A stretch of 5,226 nt of DNA. Source: Pseudomonadota bacterium (GTDB lineage Bacteria; Pseudomonadota; Alphaproteobacteria; Rhizobiales; Beijerinckiaceae). Shown one piece after another: positions 1 to 5,226 of the stretch. The notes beneath the pieces are model-generated. The model was not told where the DNA came from and searched no databases. It saw nothing but the letters and a program-made list of their open reading frames with translations. Each line of letters begins with the position of its first letter. The first letter of the stretch is position 1. Location of the stretch: the NCBI GenBank assembly GCA_023386115.1, contig JAEWKL010000016.1, positions 1 to 5,226 on the forward strand, given 5' to 3'. Position numbers and translations under genes: made by a program.

Positions 1-116
1 GCCTGGAGGAGGCCGGCTTCGGCGCGCGCACCCGGCCGAGCGCCGGCGGCGTGATGGAGCGCCTGCGCACCAAGGCCGCCGCGGCCCGGCAGCAGGCCGA
101 GACCAGCGCCGCCTGA
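1..116 (+). CDS. 3' end of an unidentified gene (partial)
   Basis: An open frame enters from the left edge, with codons in phase with position 3, and ends at a TGA at 114-116. It gives 37 visible residues, beginning LEEAGFGART and ending RQQAETSAA. Every sense codon in this frame ends in G or C, which is the pattern of the real genes in this window and argues strongly for coding. The tail is rich in Ala, Arg, Gln and Glu and looks like a charged, helical or disordered C-terminus with no motif. I do not recognise the family. The stop lies 41 bases before the start of the YiaA/YiaB-like gene on the same strand, so the two could share a transcript. Nothing seen resembles a terminator between them. 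Confidence 0.6.
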   Translation, partial: LEEAGFGARTRPSAGGVMERLRTKAAAARQQAETSAA

Positions 117-157
117 GCCCGCCGAACCCGCATCGCAATCCCGAGGAAACCCCATCC

Positions 158-430
158 ATGACCTCGCAGAACCCGCAGCACACCTCGGCCTGGGTGGCGT
201 TCACCTACGCCTCCTTCATCGGCGCCGCCACCATGGTGGCGGGCGGCATCCTGTTCCTGCCCCTCGACCTCTGGACCAAGGGCTACCTCGCCATGGGGGT
301 GACGATGCTGGTCCAGTCCTGCATCACCCTGGTCAAGACCGTGCGCGACGTCCACGAGGGCAAGCGCCTCGTCAACCGCATCGAGGATGCCCGGGCCGAG
401 CGCCTGCTGATGGAGATGGGCAAGGAATAG
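158..430 (+). CDS. YiaA/YiaB-family two-helix inner membrane protein
   Basis: This small protein of 90 residues matches the YiaA/YiaB two-helix domain family, inner-membrane proteins of unknown biochemical role. The first membrane helix spans about residues 11-33, starting at the family's AW (11-12). A short turn with LPLDLW (34-39) and KGYLAMG (41-47) leads into the second helix at about 42-60. A conserved basic tail follows, with KTVRD (60-64) and the NRIEDAR stretch (73-79). The pair of helices with a charged cytoplasmic tail is the complete family unit. E. coli YiaA and YiaB carry this domain, so 90 residues is a full single-domain length. The start is supported by a GAGGAA ribosome binding site at 143-148, nine bases before the ATG. 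The gene follows the upstream partial gene by 41 bases. No substrate or partner can be inferred from sequence. Confidence 0.88.
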   Translation: MTSQNPQHTSAWVAFTYASFIGAATMVAGGILFLPLDLWTKGYLAMGVTMLVQSCITLVKTVRDVHEGKRLVNRIEDARAERLLMEMGKE

Positions 431-458
431 CCTGTCTCCACCGGGACGCCCGCTCCTC

Positions 459-488
459 GGCATCGGATCGCCAGACATCGGATCGCCA
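459..488. repeat. Tandem duplication of a 15-base unit
   Basis: Two adjacent 15-base units, 459-473 and 474-488, differ at one base (GGCATCGGATCGCCA and GACATCGGATCGCCA). The shared core CATCGGATCGCCA is 13 bases. The repeat lies 28 bases after the stop of the YiaA/YiaB-like gene and well upstream of the fusion gene. It may be a simple slippage duplication or a pair of protein-binding sites on the same face of the helix, roughly 1.5 turns apart. The sequence cannot decide between these. Confidence 0.75.
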
Positions 489-505
489 CAAGACCAGGGC
501 AGCAA

Positions 506-527
506 AGCCGGTTAGGATTTACCGGCT
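506..527. promoter_or_regulatory. Perfect 7-base inverted repeat (operator or weak terminator)
   Basis: The arms AGCCGGT (506-512) and ACCGGCT (521-527) are exact reverse complements, separated by the AT-rich octamer TAGGATTT (513-520). The element lies 76 bases after the preceding stop and 72 bases before the ATG of the lysophospholipid repair gene. As RNA it would form a GC-rich hairpin with an eight-base loop, but no T-run follows, so a standard intrinsic terminator is not well supported. As DNA it fits a dimeric repressor site. The loop contains TAGGAT, a loose match to a -10 hexamer, so an operator overlapping a promoter is possible. Only the symmetry is seen; the function is inferred. 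Confidence 0.4.
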
Positions 528-584
528 AAGCACCCGTCTCCTGCCGCGGCGGCGCCCGGCCATTCCGCATACCCGTCACCGAGC

Positions 585-590
585 GAGGAA
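585..590 (+). promoter_or_regulatory. Ribosome binding site of the LplT-Aas fusion gene
   Basis: The hexamer GAGGAA ends eight bases before the ATG at 599. It decides between this start and the in-frame ATG at 614, which has no comparable purine-rich stretch at the right distance. The same GAGGAA motif precedes the YiaA/YiaB-like gene. Confidence 0.75.
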
Positions 591-598
591 CGCCCTCC

Positions 599-3500
599 AT
601 GTCCGGATCGCTGATGGCCAGCCGGCGCTTCGCGCCCCTGTTCTGGTGCCAGTTCTTCTCCGCCTTCAACGACAACTTCCTCAAGAACGCCCTGGTGTTC
701 CTGATCATGTTCGGGGCGGGCGGGGTCGGCGGCGGGGCGGATGGCGGCTCGGCGGCCCTGGTGACCTTGGCCGGCGCGGCCTTCATCGCGCCGTTCTTCT
801 TCCTCTCGGGCCTCGGCGGCGAACTGGCCGACCGCTACGACAAGGCGCTCATCGCGCGCCGCCTCAAGGCGGGGGAGATCGTGGCGGCCGGCGTCGCCGT
901 GCTCGGCTTCTGGCTCGCCTCGGTGCCGATCCTGTTTCTGGCCCTGATCCTGTTCGGGATCGTGGCGGCCCTGTTCGGGCCGATCAAGTACGGCATCCTG
1001 CCCGATCACCTGGTGCGCGCCGAGCTGCCGGCCGGCAACGCGCTCATCGAGGCGGCGACCTTCCTCGCCATCCTCACCGGCACCATCGCGGGCGGGCTCG
1101 CCGTCACCCACGGCGGCGCCCACGCCTTCGGGCTCCTGGTGATCGGCTTCTCGGTTCTCTGCTGGCTCGCCAGCCTGGCGATTCCGAAGACCGGCGAGGC
1201 GGCGCCCTCCCTCACCATCGACCGCAACGTGCTGCGCTCCACGGGCAGCCTGATGCGCGACCTCTACGAGGATACGCGGCTGTGGCGCACCGGCGTCATC
1301 ACCAGCTGGTTCTGGCTCGTCGGCGCCGTCGTGCTGGCCCTGCTGCCGGCGCTGGTGAAGGGCACCTTCGGGGGCGACGAGACCGTGGTGACGGCGCTCC
1401 TCGCGATGTTCTCGGTCGGCGTGGCGCTCGGCTCAGGCCTCGCCTCCTGGCTCTGCGCCGGGCGGATCGTGATGCTGCCGACGCCGATCGCGGCGCTCAT
1501 CATGGGCCTCGTCTCCCTCGACCTGGCCCATGTCGCCGCCACCAGCGTGCCGCCCCCCTCCGCGGTCGGCGCCCTCGACTTCCTGGGTTCCTGGCGCGGC
1601 GCCCGGATCGCCCTCGACTTCGTGGCTCTCGCCGCCGCCGCCGGCCTGTTCATCGTGCCGTCCTTCGCCGCGCTCCAGGCCTGGACCCCGAAGGAGCGCC
1701 GCGCCCGCGTCATCGCCGCCTCGAACGTGCTCGCCGCCGCCCTCATCGTGCTCGGCGCCGCCGGTCTCGCGGGCTTGCAGAAGGCGGGCCTGTCGTCGGC
1801 CGGGCAGTTCCTGATCGTCGGCATCGCCAATCTCCTGGCCGGACTCGCGATCCTGGCGGTCCTGCCGACCAGTGGATTCCGCGATTTCCTGTCGATCCTG
1901 TTCCGGGCGTTCTACCGCCTGGAGGTGCGCGGGCTCGAGAACGTCGAGAAGGCGGGGCCGAACGCCATCATCGCCCTCAACCACGTCAGCTTCCTGGATG
2001 CCGGCCTGGCCCTGTCGCTGACCGAGCGCGACCCGACCTTCGCGATCGACCACACCATCGCGCAGAAATGGTGGGTGAAGCCGTTCCTGTGGCTGACCCG
2101 GGCGCTCCCCCTCGACCCGACGAAGCCGATGGCGACGCGCAAACTCATCAACGCCGTCAAGGCCGGCGAGACGCTGATCATCTTCCCCGAGGGACGGCTC
2201 ACCGTCACCGGCAGCCTGATGAAGGTCTATGACGGCGCCGGCCTCATCGCCGACAAGTCCGGCGTGCCGGTGGTGCCGGTGAAGATCGAGGGGCCGGAGC
2301 AGACGGTGTTCTCGCGCCTGTCCCGCGCCCAGGTGCGCCGGCGCTGGTGGCCGAAATTCACCGTGACCGTGCTGGAGCCGGTGCGGCTCGACGTCGATCC
2401 CGCGCTCAAGGGCAAGGCCCGCCGGCAGGCCGCGGGGGCAGCGCTCTACGGGGTGATGTCGGACCTGATCTTCCGCACCGCGCCGATCGACCGCACGGTG
2501 TTCGACGCGGTGGTCCAGGCGGCCGAGCGCGAGGGCGGGGCCCGCGTCGCCGTCGAGGACCCGGTCGCCGGCAAGCTCACCTACCGCCGCCTGCTCATGG
2601 GCGCCCGGGTGCTCGGGGGCAAGCTCGGGCCGCTCGCGCCGCGGGGCCGGGCCATCGGCGTGATGCTGCCGAACGCCAACGCCGCCGCCGTCACGGTGCT
2701 TGGGCTGATGTCGGCGGGCCGGGTGCCGGCGATGATCAACTTCACCGCCGGGCCGACCAACATCCTCAACGCCTGCAAGGCGGCGGAGGTCGACACGATC
2801 GTCACCTCCCGGGCCTTCGTGCAGAAGGGCCGCCTCGACACGCTCTTGGAGGCGTTGAGCCAGAGCCTGACCATCGTCTACCTGGAGGACGTCCGCAGCC
2901 AAGTCGGCCGGCTCGACAAGCTCCGCGGCCTCCTGGGCTGGCGGCAGGCGCTGCATGCCCGACAGCCCGACGACCCGGCGGCGATCCTGTTCACCTCGGG
3001 CAGCGAGGGCACGCCGAAGGGTGTGGTGCTCTCCCACCGCAACATGCTGGCCAACGCCGCCCAGGCCCAGGCGCGGATCGATTTCGGCCGCACCGACAAG
3101 GTGTTCAACGTCCTGCCGGTGTTCCACTCCTTCGGGCTCACGGTCGGGCTGGTGCTGCCGCTGGTCTCCGGCGTGCCGGTCTACCTCTACCCTTCGCCGC
3201 TGCATTACCGGGTGGTCCCGGAGCTGGTCTACGGCTCGAACAGCACCATCCTGTTCGGCACCGACACGTTCCTGGCCGGCTACGCGCGGGCCGCCCACGC
3301 CTACGATTTCCGGTCGCTGCGCTACATCCTGGCCGGGGCCGAGCCGGTGAAGCCGGCGACCCGCAAGACCTACGCGGAAAAGTTCGGCTTGCGCATCCTC
3401 GAGGGCTACGGCGTCACCGAGACGGCGCCGGTGCTCGCCCTCAACACGCCGATGTTCAACCGCTTCGGCACGGTCGGGCGGATCATGCCCGGCATGGAGG

Positions 3501-4018
3501 CGCGGCTGGAGCCGATTCCGGGGGTGAGCGAGGGCGGACGCCTGTTCGTGCGCGGCCCCAACGTGATGCTGGGCTATCTCCGGGCCGAGCGTCCCGGGGT
3601 GCTGGAGACGCCGCCCGAGGGCTGGCACGATACCGGCGACATCGTGACGATCGACCCGGACGGCTTTGTCACCATCTGCGGCCGGGCCAAGCGCTTCGCC
3701 AAGGTCGGCGGCGAGATGATCTCGCTCGCCGCCATCGAGGCCCTGGCCGCCGTGCTCTACCCGAATGCCGCCAGCGCCGTCGCGGCCCTGCCCGATCCGC
3801 GCAAGGGCGAGCGCCTGGTGCTGGTGACCGAGCAGGCCGATGCGACGCGCGCCGCCTTCCAGGCGAAGGCCCGCGCCGGCGGGATGAGCGAGCTGGCGGT
3901 GCCGGCCGAGATCGTGGCCGTGGACAAGCTGCCGCAGCTCGGCTCCGGCAAGGTCGACTTCGCGGCCGTGGCCCGGCTCGCCGCCGAGCGGACGCGGCCG
4001 GCGGAGGCGGCGGCTTGA
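599..4018 (+). CDS. aas: LplT-PlsC-Aas fusion: lysophospholipid transporter / 2-acyl-GPE acyltransferase / acyl-ACP synthetase
   Basis: A three-domain membrane enzyme of 1139 residues that recycles lysophospholipids. Residues about 8-425 are an LplT-like MFS transporter with roughly twelve hydrophobic helices, an N-terminal FNDNF (23-27), a motif A-like GELADRYDK (74-82) and the LplT hallmark GPIKYGIL (127-134), followed by NALIEA (147-152). Residues about 430-635 are a PlsC-type acyltransferase with the catalytic NHVSFLD (461-467; His462, Asp467), FPEGR (529-533) and a PVVPVKIEG block ending near 565. Residues about 650-1130 are an AMP-forming ligase with the phosphate loop FTSGSEGTPKG (798-808), FHSFG (842-846), EGYGVTE (935-941), DTGD (1011-1014), GRAKRFAK (1028-1035) and the catalytic Lys1118 in GSGK. 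The order equals E. coli LplT joined to Aas, which are separate neighbouring genes there. By family, the ligase activates a fatty acid onto acyl carrier protein and the acyltransferase places it on the lysolipid, mainly 2-acyl-glycerophosphoethanolamine. All motifs are intact in one frame with no frameshift. Substrate preference is inferred. Confidence 0.95.
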   Translation: MSGSLMASRRFAPLFWCQFFSAFNDNFLKNALVFLIMFGAGGVGGGADGGSAALVTLAGAAFIAPFFFLSGLGGELADRYDKALIARRLKAGEIVAAGVAVLGFWLASVPILFLALILFGIVAALFGPIKYGILPDHLVRAELPAGNALIEAATFLAILTGTIAGGLAVTHGGAHAFGLLVIGFSVLCWLASLAIPKTGEAAPSLTIDRNVLRSTGSLMRDLYEDTRLWRTGVITSWFWLVGAVVLALLPALVKGTFGGDETVVTALLAMFSVGVALGSGLASWLCAGRIVMLPTPIAALIMGLVSLDLAHVAATSVPPPSAVGALDFLGSWRGARIALDFVALAAAAGLFIVPSFAALQAWTPKERRARVIAASNVLAAALIVLGAAGLAGLQKAGLSSAGQFLIVGIANLLAGLAILAVLPTSGFRDFLSILFRAFYRLEVRGLENVEKAGPNAIIALNHVSFLDAGLALSLTERDPTFAIDHTIAQKWWVKPFLWLTRALPLDPTKPMATRKLINAVKAGETLIIFPEGRLTVTGSLMKVYDGAGLIADKSGVPVVPVKIEGPEQTVFSRLSRAQVRRRWWPKFTVTVLEPVRLDVDPALKGKARRQAAGAALYGVMSDLIFRTAPIDRTVFDAVVQAAEREGGARVAVEDPVAGKLTYRRLLMGARVLGGKLGPLAPRGRAIGVMLPNANAAAVTVLGLMSAGRVPAMINFTAGPTNILNACKAAEVDTIVTSRAFVQKGRLDTLLEALSQSLTIVYLEDVRSQVGRLDKLRGLLGWRQALHARQPDDPAAILFTSGSEGTPKGVVLSHRNMLANAAQAQARIDFGRTDKVFNVLPVFHSFGLTVGLVLPLVSGVPVYLYPSPLHYRVVPELVYGSNSTILFGTDTFLAGYARAAHAYDFRSLRYILAGAEPVKPATRKTYAEKFGLRILEGYGVTETAPVLALNTPMFNRFGTVGRIMPGMEARLEPIPGVSEGGRLFVRGPNVMLGYLRAERPGVLETPPEGWHDTGDIVTIDPDGFVTICGRAKRFAKVGGEMISLAAIEALAAVLYPNAASAVAALPDPRKGERLVLVTEQADATRAAFQAKARAGGMSELAVPAEIVAVDKLPQLGSGKVDFAAVARLAAERTRPAEAAA

Positions 4019-4046
4019 CGCAGCGAACCGGGGGATGCAGCGTCTT

Positions 4047-4065
4047 CGTCAGTCTCGCATTGACG
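4047..4065 (+). terminator. Small stem-loop after the fusion gene, possible weak terminator
   Basis: CGTCAGT (4047-4053) can pair with ATTGACG (4059-4065), with one G-U pair, around the five-base loop CTCGC. It begins 29 bases after the stop of the fusion gene and is followed by TTGTGT, a broken T-rich stretch. The stem is short and only moderately GC-rich, so termination would be weak at best. The DNA symmetry CGTCA-N9-TGACG could instead be an operator for the next gene, and its right arm overlaps a TTGACG resembling a -35 hexamer. The pairing is seen; either function is inference. Confidence 0.3.
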
Positions 4066-4151
4066 TTGTGTCGTAGCCGATTGGTCTGGTCCAGGCATCG
4101 ATTTGTCCAGGACTTGACTTAGCTCCGACCGACATCTCCCGGCTGTCAGGA
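4066..4151 (+). promoter_or_regulatory. Probable leader/promoter region of the PAS-HTH gene
   Basis: This stretch is visibly richer in A and T than the surrounding genes, as expected for a promoter in a GC-rich genome. It holds two copies of GTCCAGG in the same orientation (4089-4095 and 4105-4111), 16 bases apart. The first copy sits in the small palindrome CTGG-T-CCAG (4086-4094). TTGACT (4114-4119) resembles a -35 hexamer, but I see no convincing -10 partner about 17 bases downstream. AGGA at 4148-4151 is the likely ribosome binding site, seven bases before the ATG at 4159. I can support the region as regulatory in a general way but cannot place a transcription start. Confidence 0.3.
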
Positions 4152-4158
4152 TCGCCGC

Positions 4159-5202
4159 ATGTCCACGCCTGTTCCCGGTGCTCCGGACCTGCCCGTCTTC
4201 TCGTCACGCGAATTCCTGAGGCTGCTCGAGATCCGCGGCCTGACCGGCAGCTGGGGCTGGACCTTCGCGACCGACGAGCACGTCTGGTCGCCCGGCCTGT
4301 ACCGCCTGCTCGGCCTCGATAGGGGCATGGTCCGGCCGAGCTACGCCAACCTCCTGGCGATGGTGCATCCCGAGGATCGCTTCGACCTCGCCACCGCCGC
4401 GCAGTTGATCCAGGGCGGAACCCTGCGCGACCAGACGGTCCGGGTGATCCGGCCGGACGGGTCGCTGCGCATCCTGTCCGTCCGTGGCGAGGTCTACCAC
4501 GACCCGGACGGACGGCCGCGGGCCGCCGCCGGCAGCGTGCTGGACGTGACCGACCGCGAGCGCCTGATCGCCCTGCAGGCGGAGGAGCGCCGCCGCCGGC
4601 GGGCCCTGTTCGAGCAGACGCAGTCCTGGACCCACGCCGCCATCGACGACCCGGCGCAGCGGGTCGGCTCGCAGGAGGTGCTGGCCCTGACCGGCCTCAC
4701 CCAGGAGGAGTATCGCGAGGATTGCTGCCGGGTGATCGTCCCCGACGACCGGGCCCGGGCGCGGGAGCAGGTCCGCACGCTCCTGGAGGCCGGCCGGCCC
4801 TTCGCGATGAGCAAGATGCTGCGCCTCGCCGGGGGCGGGCAGGGCCGCTTCCGCTTCGCCTACGCGCCGATGCGGGACGAGCGGGGCACGATCCGGAACT
4901 GGACCATCATGGCCTCGCGCCTCGACGGCCCGATGACCGCAGCGATGGACGAGCCGGCGCAGCAGGGATTCGAGAGCGGGATTGGCGGCCGGCATCTCTG
5001 CGCCGCCCGGGGCCTGCTCGGCTGGTCGATGCAGGATCTCGCCGCCTTCAGCGGCCTGTCGCTCTCCTCGGTCCGCCGCCTGGAGGACGACGGCGAGGCC
5101 CTGACCTCCCGCACGCGCTGCACCGCCATCGCGGCGCTCCGGAAGGCCGGGATCGTGTTCATGCTGACGGACGGCAACGCGGTGGCCGTGTACCGGAAAT
5201 AG
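4159..5202 (+). CDS. PAS-PAS-helix-turn-helix one-component regulator
   Basis: A soluble protein of 347 residues with no signal peptide or membrane segment. Residues about 29-135 form a PAS/PAC domain of the PAS_3 type: SWGW (31-34), WSPGLYRLLGL (43-53), VHPEDR (69-74), IRPDGS (97-102), the DPDGRP turn (115-120) and the closing DVTD (129-132). An Arg/Glu-rich linker helix (about 133-152) leads to a second, more divergent PAS-like domain (about 153-255), recognised by LTGLTQEEY and the VPDDRA segment. Residues about 276-347 resemble the short XRE-like proteins of alphaproteobacteria: ARGLLGWSMQDLA (283-295), the turn FSG (297-299), a recognition helix near LSLSSVRRLED (300-310), and an AALRKAGIVF tail (325-334). 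No histidine kinase, cyclase or GGDEF/EAL domain is present, so the likely role is direct sensing coupled to DNA binding. The ligand is unknown. The start has AGGA seven bases upstream. It lies 140 bases after the fusion gene, so its own promoter is plausible; regulating that neighbour is speculation. Confidence 0.85.
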   Translation: MSTPVPGAPDLPVFSSREFLRLLEIRGLTGSWGWTFATDEHVWSPGLYRLLGLDRGMVRPSYANLLAMVHPEDRFDLATAAQLIQGGTLRDQTVRVIRPDGSLRILSVRGEVYHDPDGRPRAAAGSVLDVTDRERLIALQAEERRRRRALFEQTQSWTHAAIDDPAQRVGSQEVLALTGLTQEEYREDCCRVIVPDDRARAREQVRTLLEAGRPFAMSKMLRLAGGGQGRFRFAYAPMRDERGTIRNWTIMASRLDGPMTAAMDEPAQQGFESGIGGRHLCAARGLLGWSMQDLAAFSGLSLSSVRRLEDDGEALTSRTRCTAIAALRKAGIVFMLTDGNAVAVYRK

Positions 5203-5226
5203 CCGGATCCGCAGGCGGTCCCGCGC

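Noticed and set aside
442..452. Tiny hairpin CGGG-ACG-CCCG just after the YiaA/YiaB-like gene, considered as a terminator
   Set aside because: The stem is only four pairs, cannot be extended, and no T-run follows; expected by chance at this GC content.
512..1123. Antisense open frame of 203 codons covering the leader and the start of the transporter domain
   Set aside because: The product is a Glu/Arg/Gly/Ala-rich shadow of the transporter frame with no motif, and it would lie across the fusion gene's own ribosome binding site and start.
646..2232. Open frame of 528 codons on the + strand in another phase inside the fusion gene
   Set aside because: The translation is dominated by Arg, Pro, Gly and Ala, with no motif and no upstream ribosome binding site; a composition artefact.
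1433..3628. Long antisense open frame of 731 codons opposite the fusion gene
   Set aside because: It is rich in Arg, Gly, Glu, His and Gln with no recognisable domain, which is typical of a shadow frame opposite a high-GC gene. The + strand frame has intact catalytic motifs throughout.
599..4018. Possibility that the fusion is an artefact or contains a frameshift joining two genes
   Set aside because: The frame is continuous, the domain junction near residue 425-435 reads naturally, and conserved motifs before and after it are in the same phase; similar fusions are known in this family.
4060..4088. TTGACG at 4060-4065 considered as a -35 element
   Set aside because: The sequence about 17 bases downstream (GGTCTG at 4083-4088) does not resemble a -10 hexamer, so no promoter call is justified there.
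2347..4122. Open frame of 591 codons on the + strand overlapping the ligase domain and running into the gap
   Set aside because: Low-complexity Arg/Gly/Ala-rich product with no domain. It overlaps a region where the other frame carries all the AMP-ligase motifs.
4204..4995. Antisense open frame of 263 codons opposite the PAS-HTH gene
   Set aside because: No recognisable domain and shadow-type composition; the + frame encodes clear PAS and HTH features.

Overview
This is a compact, very GC-rich bacterial window in which every gene lies on the + strand and codons end almost exclusively in G or C. Composition, gene families and the style of the small C-terminal DNA-binding module suggest an alphaproteobacterium, most plausibly a Methylobacterium/Methylorubrum-like member of the Hyphomicrobiales. 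That assignment is inference; there is no rRNA or marker gene to settle it.

Layout from left to right: (1) the last 37 codons of an unidentified gene ending at 116; (2) a 90-residue YiaA/YiaB-family two-helix inner-membrane protein (158-430); (3) a 168-base gap holding a tandem 15-base repeat and a perfect 7-base inverted repeat; (4) a 1139-residue protein (599-4018) that dominates the window and joins an LplT-like lysophospholipid transporter, a PlsC-type acyltransferase and an acyl-ACP synthetase of the Aas type; (5) a 140-base, visibly AT-richer gap with a small stem-loop and a short direct repeat; (6) a 347-residue protein (4159-5202) with two PAS-like sensor domains and a C-terminal helix-turn-helix, probably a one-component transcription regulator. 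The last 24 bases hold nothing recognisable.

The central protein is a complete lysophospholipid repair machine in one chain. By homology to E. coli LplT and Aas, the membrane part brings lysophospholipid to the cytoplasmic face, the C-terminal ligase loads a free fatty acid onto acyl carrier protein using ATP, and the middle domain transfers that acyl group to the lysolipid. All the catalytic motifs I looked for are intact. Co-transcription of the three complete genes is uncertain: the gaps of 168 and 140 bases are long enough for separate promoters, and both contain symmetric or repeated sequences that could be control sites. I found no clearly new system. The points most worth a second look are the three-part fusion, the orphan PAS-PAS-HTH regulator beside it, and the inverted repeat upstream of the fusion gene.
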